Origin: Channallabes apus
Lineage: Eukaryota > Chordata > Actinopteri > Siluriformes > Clariidae
NCBI GenBank assembly: GCA_030522415.1
Contig: CM060127.1
Span: forward strand, 11,386,707 to 11,450,706
Direction: 5' to 3'
Length of the DNA stretch: 64,000 nucleotides
The notes beneath the pieces are model-generated. The model saw nothing but the letters and a program-made list of their open reading frames with translations. It ran no database searches and was not told the DNA's origin. Each line of letters starts with the position of its first letter. The stretch's first letter is position 1. Shown here in pieces: positions 54,530 through 64,000 of this stretch. The position numbers were made by a program, and so were the translations under genes.

Positions 54530-56099
54530 CACTGTAAAAAAATTCTTGCTACTCCAACTAAAAAATTTCTAGTGACCTGTTGCATCTAAAATTTTTAGTT
54601 GGCTCAATTTAAGTTGTATAAACTATTTTGTTTTTGCTGTGCTGATTACCTCTAAATGTACACAACAAATTGAAATAAAACATTCTGTCAACTAAATGTT
54701 CTATGCTGAATAAACATGCCTAGTTAGGCCAACAAGCAGTCTCAAATTGAAATATAATGTTGTGTCAATTAAATGTTCCAAGTTGACTGAAAGGTATATT
54801 TTGAATTGGAAATTATGCTTGCATAATTATAAAATTAATATCTTAAAGTTTACTTGAGTAGGTTATTCACTGTAGCCACATTTCAAATAACATGACACAT
54901 TCCTCTAAATTTTAATATTTTTTTAATGTAAACTTTAAACACCTGTTAAAGACTATCAACATTGATTAAGTGCAATCCAGCTACTCTTTCAACAAATAAA
55001 CAACTGCTGCATTGTTATAACAAAATATGCAAATAACATTCCAAAATGCAAGAATGAAACTGTGCCCTTAACATTCATGTTACAAAGCTTACTAATATCA
55101 CACTCAGTCAAAACAGTATACTGGATAAATAGACTTCTGCCTTGTAGAACAAAACATACTGATATTTCTCAGTAAAAACGTGCAGTGGCTTACAGTATTT
55201 GAAAATAAAATATTTGCTTTAACTCAGAAATGGTTTAAGATAAAAAAAAAATGTTGTGAAATAATTTTGCCAAGCTCCAAGATTGTTTGCAGATGCAGTA
55301 AGCACTGTTTCCCAGATATTCTCCCTAATACCTGAAATACAAAAAGAAAAATATATGAATAACTAATTAAGTAACCGTTTGTAGTTCAAAACCATTAAAA
55401 ATCCTAGACAAAAAAATGTCCGTTTAGCCATTATAACCGTTTTCAGACACTATAAGGTTAATGAATGATGAAGGAGTGAGAACATTAAGCTCCCTCAGTG
55501 GCGCACTAACGCGCCGTCTTTTTCAAATAGCCTTTGAAATTATCAGTCATTAAAATGATTAAAATTCATGTAACGTAATTAAACTTTAGCGGTTTCATAG
55601 ATTAACATTAATGTCAATGTACATACCATCTGAAAAAAAAAATGCGTTAGGAGCTGAAACGAGTGCATTGCCAGATAACTACTGTAACACTCCAAATTAT
55701 ATAAATAAACACTCGAAAATATAATGTTCTAAAGCTTGCTGCTGGATAATATATATGTTATAAAGCTAAAATTGCTGATTACTTTGCAGGACAGTTAGTT
55801 TCCATGAAGTACTCACCATTTCAGGAGGAAATAGCGGGAAGTTCGAAAATTCTGGAAGAACGCTTTTGCGCATGCGCAGAGGTCCCTCTTGTTCGTCCAA
55901 CATAAAATTGTTTGTGTGCAGTTAAATGTTTCATGAACACAGTTATACTCGTTGCCTTGATGAAACTTTCTTAGTTGAGTAATGAAATTTATACAATCAT
56001 TGAGAAAACATATTTTTCTTTTTTGACACCAGCATTATATTAGCCCAACATATATTTCTTTGTTCCAACAACTATTTTCAGAATTTCTTTTTTACAGTG
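54530..56099. mobile_element. 1.57-kb TA-flanked MITE-like element
   Basis: The ends cactgtaaaaaaattctt and, inverted, cactgtaaaaaagaaattct are flanked by TA (54528-54529, 56100-56101). The subterminal sequence has repeated tagttg/caactaa motifs. There is no transposase. A GC-richer island near 55850-55905 (gcgcatgcgcag) resembles a promoter, but no exon could be linked to it. Confidence 0.7.
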
Positions 56100-56101
56100 T
56101 A

Positions 56102-56617
56102 CGGAAGTCAATGTTTTCAGCTTTTTTCCCCAATATCTTATTTTGTATTCAACAAAATAAAGAAAATCATTAAAGTTTGGAACCACTTAAGGAGTAAATA
56201 GTGAGTAAAGTTTTTTTTGGGGGTGAACAATGGCTTTGACCCTAACTCTTCCCCTCTGACTGCACTAGGACCGGACAGGATTGCCACCTGATGAAATAGC
56301 GTGACAAAAAAGTGAAATGTCAGTTCAAAACTTTTGCCAAAAACACTAATGAATCACTTACATCCTCAGCCTATCACTCCTCATAATGCTAAATATTAGT
56401 ATAATCAACATGTATAATACACGCACACATATTATATGTTATATACTGTATAATCAACATTCAGATTAACCTCCTGTGAACTCGCCTCTTCACCTGAACT
56501 ACAACATGGCTGATCTGCTTCTGTCCCCTAATTGAAAAACATTGAGGGATTCCTTATGAGCATGGACATAGAATGCCTCAGCCTATTATTGGTAACAATG
56601 TTAAATCTCAGGACAAC
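56102..56617. other. No gene recognised
   Basis: AT-rich non-coding sequence. Confidence 0.4.
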
Positions 56618-56619
56618 TA

Positions 56620-56915
56620 CAGTGGCTTGCAAAAGTATTCGCCCCCGTGAACTTTTCCACATTTTGTCACATTACAGCCACAAACATGAATCAATTTTAT
56701 TGGAATTCCACGTGAAAGACCAATACAAAGTGGTGTACACGCGAGAAGTGGAACGAAAATCATACATGATTTCAAACATTTTTTTTTTACAAATAAATAA
56801 CTGAAAAGTGGGGTGTGTGTAATTATTCAGCCCCCTTTGGTCTGAGTGCAGTCAGTTGGCCATAGACATTGCCTGATGAGTGCTAATGACTAGAGAGCAC
56901 CTGTGTGTAATCTAC
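56620..56915 (+). mobile_element. 5' fragment of a third Tc1-like family
   Basis: cagtggcttgcaaaagtatt after a TA, then tcacattacagccacaaaca, aggaattattcagcc-type and ctgagtgcagtcagttggcc blocks are the leader of a common Tc1-like family. It ends where homology to that family stops (about 56915). Its last ~75 bases are included in the inverted duplication. Confidence 0.8.
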
Positions 56916-57730
56916 ACTCTCTCCATCGCTGTCTGATATACAGCACAGGTGTTTAGGTTCTGTTACCTGACAAAACAGGATAAACACATGCCATTTAAAT
57001 AGCAATCATTTTATTTCACTTTTTCTGAGTCTTAGTGTGCAAACCTCGAATCAAATCATTAATGTTCGCCAAGTAAGTGAATGCATTTTAAAAACAATTT
57101 TTCTGAAGTGGATTGTCTATTGGTGTCAACAAACTTCTAGCCATATGGCAATATTAGTATATTAGTTTATCAATTTCTTTCACAATACTGATTTCTGACA
57201 AACAGTCATTAGATTAGGAGACTGACAGGGATCATATTTATACTTTTACATTTAGCTGTTTAATCTGCTGTTAGTTTTAAGTCCGTATTCACAGACTATA
57301 TCCTGGCCTGCTGTACTGAATGTGAGTCCAGTGCATTTGGCGCTGCTTGTGTCTGAACGCAGCCAATAGTCTATCACATGATGGCAGAGAAAGGCACAGC
57401 CAATCAAAATGTTCATATTTGTTTTGGGGGCGGGAGGACTCAAGGAGCGAACGTGATTCATCCCTTTCTGCGTGTCTAGGTTAATGTTGACAGAACGATT
57501 AAAAAAAAAAGTGGATTAAATTATTGGTGGGGACATTTCAATGGTCGGAGGATATTGGTGGGGACACATCCCCTCCGTCCACCCTAAATCTACGCCCCTG
57601 TATATATATAATTTAAAACTATTTATTCATTTGTCTTTTATTTACTTACTTACTAGCGAATGCTTTTTTAGGGCTCTAAAAACTACGGCAGTATGAGTGA
57701 CAATGGAATAGGACGTTTGAGTTGCACCGG

Positions 57731-57773
<43 letters not shown>

Positions 57774-57925
57774 AAATATATATATATATATATATATAAT
57801 TAAATTCTTAAAACATCGTGTTCACCCATGCACTGAAAAAAAGAACTTGTAAGATTTACTTGATAAAATCCTCATAACAATTTGCACATATAGATTTTAA
57901 GTAAATTTTATTGCTCCAATATTAA

Positions 57926-58790
57926 GGCTGAATCCCAACCCTTCCCCCTACCCTTCCATTTGGCGCGTTCACGTGCAGGGGTAGTGGTGTCTCATTTCTC
58001 TTTTGGTTGGAGGTGTAGGGGGAGGGGGGAAGGGCCAGATAGCCCTACAAACGAAGATTTTTCAGGACCTCACTTCAAACGAAGGGCTAAGCGAAGTTTT
58101 CAACATGGCTGCTCGCTCGAGCAAGCAGACCCATAAATGTTAAGTCATTTTTGCCATTAATAAAGATTTTTATGACAAGTTTTCATTATATGTATATAAC
58201 CTTTAGTCTTGTTTGTGTTTATGGTGATGTTCTGTAAAGAAACGTTTGCAAAAAAAATCGCTAAAGTTTGCTAGCGGATAGCACAGATTGCACAATATTA
58301 CAAATATATATTTTTATGTCACATACACTTTAGTGCATGCTACAAACAAATATGAAAGTTCAGTAGCACGGCAGTTTGCCGAGCATTTGATAACGCATTG
58401 TTTGTTTTGCTTACGGCCATATGTGTACATGTAAATGAACGGTGCTTACACTATTCTTACTTATTGCAACGTGACAACAGTTTTGTAATTTATATTCTGT
58501 ATATGGACGGCTGAGGACACCCGAAGACTCATCCGTGTTCGTGGTGAAAATGAGCAACTTTTTTAAAAATCGAAATACGGCGCAAAAAACCTTTGGGAGT
58601 GAGTAATCTATCTTATTGGAATGTGTGATAAACATCGGCGCATGTCCTCTGACGTAACATTAGGAACCAGCGACAACGTATGATGACGTATAACAGTGTT
58701 GTCCCATTTCTTAGGGGAAATATTTATACCCTTCCCCTTTCCACTTCGTTTCAAGGGACAAGGGGAAGAAAATAGAATTGTGATTCAGCC
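57926..58790. mobile_element. PIF/Harbinger-like MITE, intact copy
   Basis: 865 bp between ggctgaatcccaaccctt and gaattgtgattcagcc, flanked by TAA (57923-57925, 58791-58793). The site corresponding to the 4.9-kb insertion lies near 58308 (aaatatatatttttatg) and contains no insertion. Confidence 0.65.
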
Positions 58791-59529
58791 TAAGTAAAAC
58801 TCACCCGTAATTGTCAGGCAAAATTTACTTAATTAAATTAACAATAAAAGAAATCAAGTAAAAGTTACATAATTATATTTAATGCACAAATTAGATTTAT
58901 TTAAAATAATCAAGTAAAGTTAATTCATTATTGTATCAGCAGGAACCTTAATTTTATGAAATTACTATCATTTTGTTTTGTGAGATTTTCCCTTAACTTG
59001 GTTTTATCAATTTATATTACTCCCTATAATAATGTAAACATTGCTAATTAATGTTTTGGAAAGAAACTTAAGTAATTATTTCATCTATATCTTTCATAAA
59101 TCACACAACTAAAATATAATTAAACAGTTTATTCACCAACATTACCAAATATTTGTGACATTCACAGTCTAGATCCAAGTTGTCTTTTTAATAAAAGTGC
59201 ATTCAGCTAAATTTTGCATCCATAGAAAAAACTGCACGGCACCAGGGCCTGAAATACTTGTTTTAAACAAAATTGTGTAAAATAATAATAAATAAATAAA
59301 ATACAGCATTAATTTAGAAATAAAATACAGCAGAAAATACATTAAACAAACTGTAGAATAAACGTTAAAACTTAATAGCCCTCGGAAGCAGTGAAGTTGC
59401 AACGTTCAAATCAGCACTCTGGACTAGTGCACTTAAAAGTATGCCATTGAAACCATAACGCATTAAAACATTAAGCTGAACATGTAAACACAACATGTAA
59501 AGACTTGTAGTTAAGCCAAATCAAATGTT

Positions 59530-59769
59530 TTAAGATAACTTCATCTTTAAAGCTTGCACTTTTGGTGATAGCTTAATCCCATCAAGTTCTAGAAGAACTT
59601 TCTGAAAATAGCTCAAATGTGTAGCGCAGTGCTCGGAGCTATTGCCACATTCTTGCAAAATTTCCTCTCCTTCAAGGATTATGGATACACCAACCGGTTC
59701 TTCCCCTTCAACAGCACAGACGACAAGGATTTTAAGAAGGTGCATACTGGCATCACTTCGTCTGTCCCC
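59530..59769 (-). pseudogene. Terminal exon, SAMD3-like family (copy B)
   Basis: Same 79-codon exon as 9190-9429, read on the minus strand, with two residue changes (S for R near the start, E for Q in the LEG-x-EILQE motif). Acceptor and stop are conserved. Both copies keep the frame, and both lack the same central segment of the family. Confidence 0.55.
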
Positions 59770-60209
59770 CTGCATAAAATGTACAAGAAAATAAATAATT
59801 TATTTTGAGAAAAAAAAAATCTGAATTGCTTCAACCTGTGCTGACTTCATTTCACAGAGAAAAAAAAAATAATAAAAATAATTGATAATAAAAAATGACC
59901 ATCACTTCATATACTTCAGATTGTTAAACTTGGGTTAAATTGCTTTAGCAATAATCTTGCATCACTAAAACATTGTAAAACATGGCATGAGATGGCTACA
60001 CTCCATAGATTACTCTGCACCTTTACAGTGTCAGGAAATCCTATGATGAATGCTGAGTTTGTATTTAAAGGGTTAGTCCAAACATGAAAATTCGTTCAAT
60101 AATTATTCAGATTTATATATTCATTTGCATTTATATGCTTCTGTCCAATACAACAAACACTATATTCAAGGTATTCATAAATTGTATAATTAAGAAAACA
60201 ATGCTTTAC

Positions 60210-60266
60210 CAGGCAATCATCAAAGAGATCCTCTTCAGATTCATGTCTCATCTTTACGCTTTGTTT
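60210..60266 (-). pseudogene. Penultimate exon, SAMD3-like family (copy B)
   Basis: 57-base exon with acceptor ttttcacag and donor ctg|gtaaag. It is identical in frame to 8687-8743 except for H in place of R. Confidence 0.5.
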
Positions 60267-60575
60267 CTGTGAAAATATTTACATTGTATTATTACATAAT
60301 CTTTTATTCGTACAACTACATTTAGGCATTTCTTCATCTTTTGTAAGTTTGCCTTTATCCAAAGCAAATTACAAAAGAGGAAGGCATCAAGCATGTCAAG
60401 CAGTGCTACTAACACAAAGTTTCTGACACCGTTAGAAAAATACAAGATAGATCAGCGAGGGATTAAGGAAAAAGTGAGAAGCAAGAATCATGTGTGGAAA
60501 GATTAAGCATGCAGGGTCACAGGATGACTCGACTTATTTTTATTGTCTGCAATGCGATTTAGACAAATTAGAGCT

Positions 60576-61014
60576 GCTGTCAATACTGTATGAACATATG
60601 TACAGGTTCTTTACTCGTAACTCATTAATAAAGTTCGGCTTCAGAAAAAAAAACGTTTATTGCTAGTGCTCATTTACCATTTAATGCTTTAACACACACG
60701 ACTCAGTTTGTTCAGAAATGGCATCTAACTGGCGAGCCTTTGTCTGAACACGCCGTTTTCACTCGGGGTGGGGGTAAGAAACACACATCTCGGTGTATTA
60801 ATCCGCGCGCTCGGTTCATTATTATTTTATTTATTTATTTATTTACCACAGGACCCCTGGGGGGCTCCGTAGGTTCAGGTTTTTACACGAAAACGGTGTT
60901 TTGTGAATCTCCACACTATTAAAAACTGAAATAGCTAATTGTACGTCCTGAGATTAAGATGAACATTAATTGGGAGTCATGAAAGCGAGAATCACATCCA
61001 AAACAGAAAGGTAA
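60576..61014. other. No gene recognised
   Basis: Mixed sequence with a (ttta)n stretch near 60825-60845. Confidence 0.35.
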
Positions 61015-61020
61015 ACTTAC

Positions 61021-61069
61021 CTCGAACACGACAAACTCCAGCTCCAGCCACGCCGTGTTGTACCTCCAT
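61021..61069 (-). CDS. Candidate first exon, minus strand
   Basis: ATG at 61069-61067 opens MEVQHGVAGAGVCRVR and meets a consensus donor (cgag|gtaagt) at 61020, in phase 1. The upstream sequence is CpG-containing with gcgcatgcgtg-like (NRF1-type) motifs at about 61120. Another frame across the same donor reads WRYNTAWLELEFVVFE. It lies upstream, in the same orientation, of the SAMD3-like exons in the right arm and could be their first exon, but no linking exon is seen. Confidence 0.35.
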
Positions 61070-61304
61070 GATGATTCCCAACCGACTGATCCACAGCGCG
61101 GGCACAGCGTCTCCAAACACGCATGCGCAGTTTAATTTGCACACATTTTCGGCTTCAGTAGACACACAATACTTCAGACTGAAACACGACTGCCCCCTAC
61201 AGGTAATGAAGGGCATGTTCACAGCTTCCCACACGCAGCCGCGCAAAGAAGCGGCAAGTCACGGGATCCCTCTTCTCGAAACGCGCGTTTTTAATGGCGA
61301 CATC

Positions 61305-61312
<8 letters not shown>

Positions 61313-61357
<45 letters not shown>
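61313..61357. repeat. (TA)n microsatellite
   Basis: About 22 ta units, abutting a gypsy LTR terminus. Confidence 0.95.
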
Positions 61358-61360
<3 letters not shown>

Positions 61361-61805
61361 AGCGTTTTTCAACGCTAGCAGGGATCTTGGAGGACGAGTG
61401 AGCTTGGTGGCTACCCAATGTAATGACTGGGAGTAATTTATTATTCTCAGCACAACACACATACACACAGGTAAGCACACATACCACATGCTTAAACATG
61501 GCCGAAGCCGCTAACCTAAAACCAATATCCCACCCATGGTGAACATAAACATAATGCTGGGCCAAAGCCGGCGGTCTCCAGCCCCGCCCACGCCACGCTG
61601 CCCCCACCCGAGCTGTGACCGTCCCCGGTCACCCCTAATTCTTCAGTCTCTGAGACGTGCAGGCGGTCGGCGCTGGTGCTGTGAACGCCGGAGCCCTGCT
61701 GTAGACGAAATGTGCGTTATTAACATAACGGTTACCCCGATCGGAAACGGGGAACGGTCCAAGGATGTCCACGCCCATACGCTCCATGGGTGCCCCCACC
61801 CGAAA
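61358..61805 (-). mobile_element. Gypsy 3' LTR with integrase fragment
   Basis: On the minus strand a short piece of gypsy integrase (MERMGVDILGPFP, with the first catalytic Asp, then SDRGNRYV) at about 61700-61800 is followed by a purine-rich ttagggg. A 274-bp LTR (61631 to 61358) runs from tgaccggggacggtcac to aaaaacgctaca and contains taataaa. The rest of the element is deleted. It is a different gypsy lineage from the one at 21801-34408, judged by LTR sequence. Confidence 0.7.
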
Positions 61806-62435
61806 GTCCTGCAGTGGTGCTCGCGATCGCTGGGTAGGGCCCTTCTAACTGTCTGGTTTGGCTCAGCTACGAAAGCAGACATCAGAAGACTACAAAGGAC
61901 GGTTCGGACTGCTGAAAGAATTATTGGCACTCCCCTGCCCACGCTGCAAGAACTGTATATATCCAGAGTGAAGAAAAGGGCACGGAATATCACTTTGGAC
62001 CCCTCACACCCAAGCCACCTTCTTTTTGAACTTTTGCCATCGGGTCGACGCTACAGAGCACCGAACATCAGGACAGTCAGGCATAAGAACAGTTTTTTCC
62101 CCCAGGCAATCTACCTCCTTAACAGATAAACATCATTCAAACGGTCAATAAATATATGTGCAATATTGTGTACAACACCACTGTGCAATATACTGTATAA
62201 TACCACAGACTTCAGATATTGATGTAACTTATTTAAAAGTATCTCACATCGTACTCCATTTGGTGTCAACCATTTAAAAAAAAATTCTTTTTTTTTTTTT
62301 TTTTTTGCGTCATGCTGTTTTTGTCTTGTCATTTGTATTTTTTGTTCTGGAAGCTCCGTCACTAAAACAAATTCCTTGTACGTGCAAGCGTACTTGGCAA
62401 TAAAACTCTTTCTGATTCTGATTCTGATTCTTTGC
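61806..62435 (+). mobile_element. LINE 3' end (Rex1/L2-group), 5'-truncated
   Basis: The coding end (to 62129) reads LRRLQRTVRTAERIIG-like residues, LPTLQELYISRVKKRARNI, HPSHLLFELLPSGRRYRAP and FFPQAIYLLNR before TAA. This is the C-terminus of a CR1/L2/Rex1-group reverse transcriptase. The untranslated region with aaaacaaattccttgtacgt ends in a (ttctga)n tail at 62435. Confidence 0.85.
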
Positions 62436-62461
62436 TGTGCACGAGTCGCATCTGTGGACAA

Positions 62462-64000
62462 AGAGTTCAAGATTCAAGATTCAAGATTCAAAGAACTTTA
62501 TTAATCCCAAAGGGAAATTGCTTATGCTCGGTTACAGGTGCTCACAGTTGTTAACTAAGGAAGGTAAAAAAAAAAAAAAAAAAAAAAAAAAAGGGTAAGT
62601 ATTAGTGTCCTGTTGTATACCAGTCAGTGAAAAAATCCACATACATGTGTGTATGAGTTACAGAGAAGAATTGTAAAGTTTTATGGCCGTTGGGAGAAAG
62701 GATCTCCTGTGACGCTCAGTGGAACACTTGATAGTAATCAGTCTCTGGCTGAAACTGCTCCTCTGTTCAGCCAAAACACTGTATAGCGGGTGAGAAGGAT
62801 TGTTCACAATGGATTGTACTTTGGACAGAATCCTCCTCTTTGCTACTACATCCACCGAGTCAAGCTCCATGCCTAGCACAGATCCGGCCTTTTTAATTGA
62901 CTTGTCCAGTTTGTTCTTATCAGACACCTTAATGTTACCACCCCAACAGACCACAGCGTAAAAAATGACACTCGCCACAACGGTCTCATAGAACATCTGT
63001 AGAATGGTATTACAGACGTTAAAAGACCTGAGCCTTCGAAGAAAGTACAATCGACTCTGACCTTTCTTGTAGAGTGCCGTTGTGTTGAGTGACCAGTCAA
63101 GTTTGTTGTCCAGATAAACTCCCAGATATTTGTAATCGGAGACAATGTCCACTATCTCCCCCTTGACAGATATAGGAGTCACAGGGGACTTGCTTCTCCT
63201 AAAGTCTACCACCATCTCCTTTGTTTTCCTGATGTTGAGTTGTAGGTGATTACGCTCACACCAGGAAACGAAGTCATCCACAACAGACTGGTACTCCGAG
63301 GTGTCACCCTCCTCTATACACCCAACAACCACAGAGTCGTCAGAGAACTTCTGCAGGTGGCATGACTCTGAGTTATATCTAAAGTCGGATGTATAGAGGG
63401 TGAAAAGAAACGGAGACAGTACCGTCCCCTGGGGAGCTCCAGTGCTGCAGATCAAAGTCTCTGACACACAGTTCTTTAGTCGGACATACTGGGGGCGACA
63501 GGTCAGGTAGTCCATGATCCAGGAAACCAAGCGGGTGTCAATGTTTATGTTCCTTAATTTCTCCCCCAGTACTGCTGGTTGGATGGTGTTGAAGGCACTG
63601 GAGAAGTCAAAGAACATCATCCTTACGGAGGTCCTAGGCTTGTCAAGGTGAGAGTAGGTGCGATGTAGCAGGTGTATTATGGCGTCATCAACACCCATGA
63701 ACGGCTGATAGGCAAACTGAAGAGGGTCCAGAGAGGACTTCACCAGGGGACGAAGTGTATCCAGGATCAGTCTCTCAAACACCTTCATAATATGCGATGT
63801 TAAAGCAACCGGCCTGTAGTCGTTCTGGGCACAGGGACGTGGTGTTTTGGGTACCGGCACAATGCATGATGTTTTCCACAGTGCAGGGACTTTCTGAAGA
63901 GACAGACTCAGGCTAAAGAGGTACTGGAGGACACCACATAGTTGGGGAGCACAGGATTTCAGGACTCTCGGATTGATCTTATCCGGACCTACAGCTTTTG
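62462..64000 (-). mobile_element. LINE (Rex1/L2-group), 3' part, continues off window
   Basis: The 3' end has an (aatcttg)n tail and a poly-T/A region at 62565-62593, with coding on the minus strand upstream. The element continues past the window end, so its 5' extent is unknown. Its tail points at the tail of the LINE at 61806-62435. Confidence 0.9.
62658..64000 (-). CDS. LINE reverse transcriptase, 3' 447 codons, open to window edge
   Basis: The frame is open from the window end (KAVGPDKINPRVLKSCAPQL) to a stop at 62658. Motifs in order: DYRPVALTSHIMKVFERLI, LQFAYQPFMGVDDAIIHLL, FFDFSSAFNTIQPAVL (first Asp), GAPQGTVLSPFLFTLYTSDF, LQKFSDDSVVVG (FSDD in place of YADD), RKTKEMVVDFRR and YKYLGVYLDNKL. 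The C-terminal zinc-less end has HPLYSVLAEQ and RSFLPTAIKLYN. No stop or frameshift is seen, and the core looks functional as far as visible. The N-terminal part and endonuclease lie outside. Confidence 0.9.
   Translation of the reverse strand, partial: KAVGPDKINPRVLKSCAPQLCGVLQYLFSLSLSLQKVPALWKTSCIVPVPKTPRPCAQNDYRPVALTSHIMKVFERLILDTLRPLVKSSLDPLQFAYQPFMGVDDAIIHLLHRTYSHLDKPRTSVRMMFFDFSSAFNTIQPAVLGEKLRNINIDTRLVSWIMDYLTCRPQYVRLKNCVSETLICSTGAPQGTVLSPFLFTLYTSDFRYNSESCHLQKFSDDSVVVGCIEEGDTSEYQSVVDDFVSWCERNHLQLNIRKTKEMVVDFRRSKSPVTPISVKGEIVDIVSDYKYLGVYLDNKLDWSLNTTALYKKGQSRLYFLRRLRSFNVCNTILQMFYETVVASVIFYAVVCWGGNIKVSDKNKLDKSIKKAGSVLGMELDSVDVVAKRRILSKVQSIVNNPSHPLYSVLAEQRSSFSQRLITIKCSTERHRRSFLPTAIKLYNSSL

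Larger units (their letters stand above)
56840..60575 (-). repeat. Right arm of 3.7-kb inverted duplication (uninterrupted)
   Basis: Reverse complement of 8368-10628 joined to 15521-16993. The arm lengths agree within a few bases (about 3735 each). It holds the uninterrupted PIF/Harbinger-like MITE (57926-58790), two SAMD3-like exons on the minus strand, and a (CA)n tract at about 57731-57771. Confidence 0.92.

Noticed and set aside
61197..61607. 136-codon minus-strand frame crossing the (TA)n tract, and plus-strand 122-codon frame at 61068-61436
   Set aside because: Their length comes from YI/IY translation of the (TA)n repeat and from LTR sequence. The composition is not protein-like.

Overview
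The window looks like repeat-rich intergenic or intronic DNA from a teleost fish. The evidence is Tc1-like transposons, L2/Rex-type and RTE/Rex3-type LINEs, Ty3/gypsy and BEL/Pao LTR elements, several classes of tRNA-derived fish SINE, hAT and PIF/Harbinger-type MITEs, and abundant (CA)n and (TA)n tracts. Bacterial gene organisation is absent. An otophysan such as a catfish or cyprinoid is plausible from the HAmo-like SINE, but the species cannot be fixed from sequence alone.

Layout. 0-8.3 kb: SINE and LINE remnants, one candidate signal-peptide first exon with a GC-rich upstream region (2.2-2.9 kb), a complete but frameshifted Tc1 (4.1-5.7 kb), a truncated second Tc1 and a hAT-like remnant. 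8.4-17.0 kb: left arm of a 3.7-kb inverted duplication holding the last two exons of a SAMD3-like gene family. It is split by a 4.9-kb TIR element with a TA target duplication, whose empty site survives in the other arm. 17-21.3 kb: simple repeats, short dispersed repeats and L2-like 3' ends. 21.4-34.5 kb: a four-level nest, in which a TIR DNA transposon contains a gypsy element, which contains an L2-like LINE fragment, which contains a BEL/Pao element. A SINE also sits in the gypsy 5' LTR. 35.1-43.4 kb: an L2-like LINE, a SINE, a hAT MITE, an L1-type endonuclease remnant and a second Tc1 family member. 43.9-51.1 kb: candidate exons of a small unrecognised gene, with the second BEL/Pao copy and a full-length SINE between them. 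51-56.8 kb: SINE and Rex3 remnants, a candidate 3' exon, a strong hairpin and a 1.57-kb TA-flanked MITE. 56.8-60.6 kb: right arm of the inverted duplication. 60.9-64 kb: a candidate first exon, a gypsy LTR with integrase fragment, and two LINEs meeting tail to tail, the second running off the window.

The most distinctive feature is the pair of BEL/Pao elements. Both keep a reading frame of more than 1,200 codons although protease, the N-terminal half of reverse transcriptase and the integrase core have been removed in frame. Both have 5-bp target duplications and nearly identical LTRs, so they look like a recently active non-autonomous lineage mobilised in trans. No complete host protein-coding gene could be established. 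Host-gene calls are exon-level candidates from splice sites and open frames and need transcript support.
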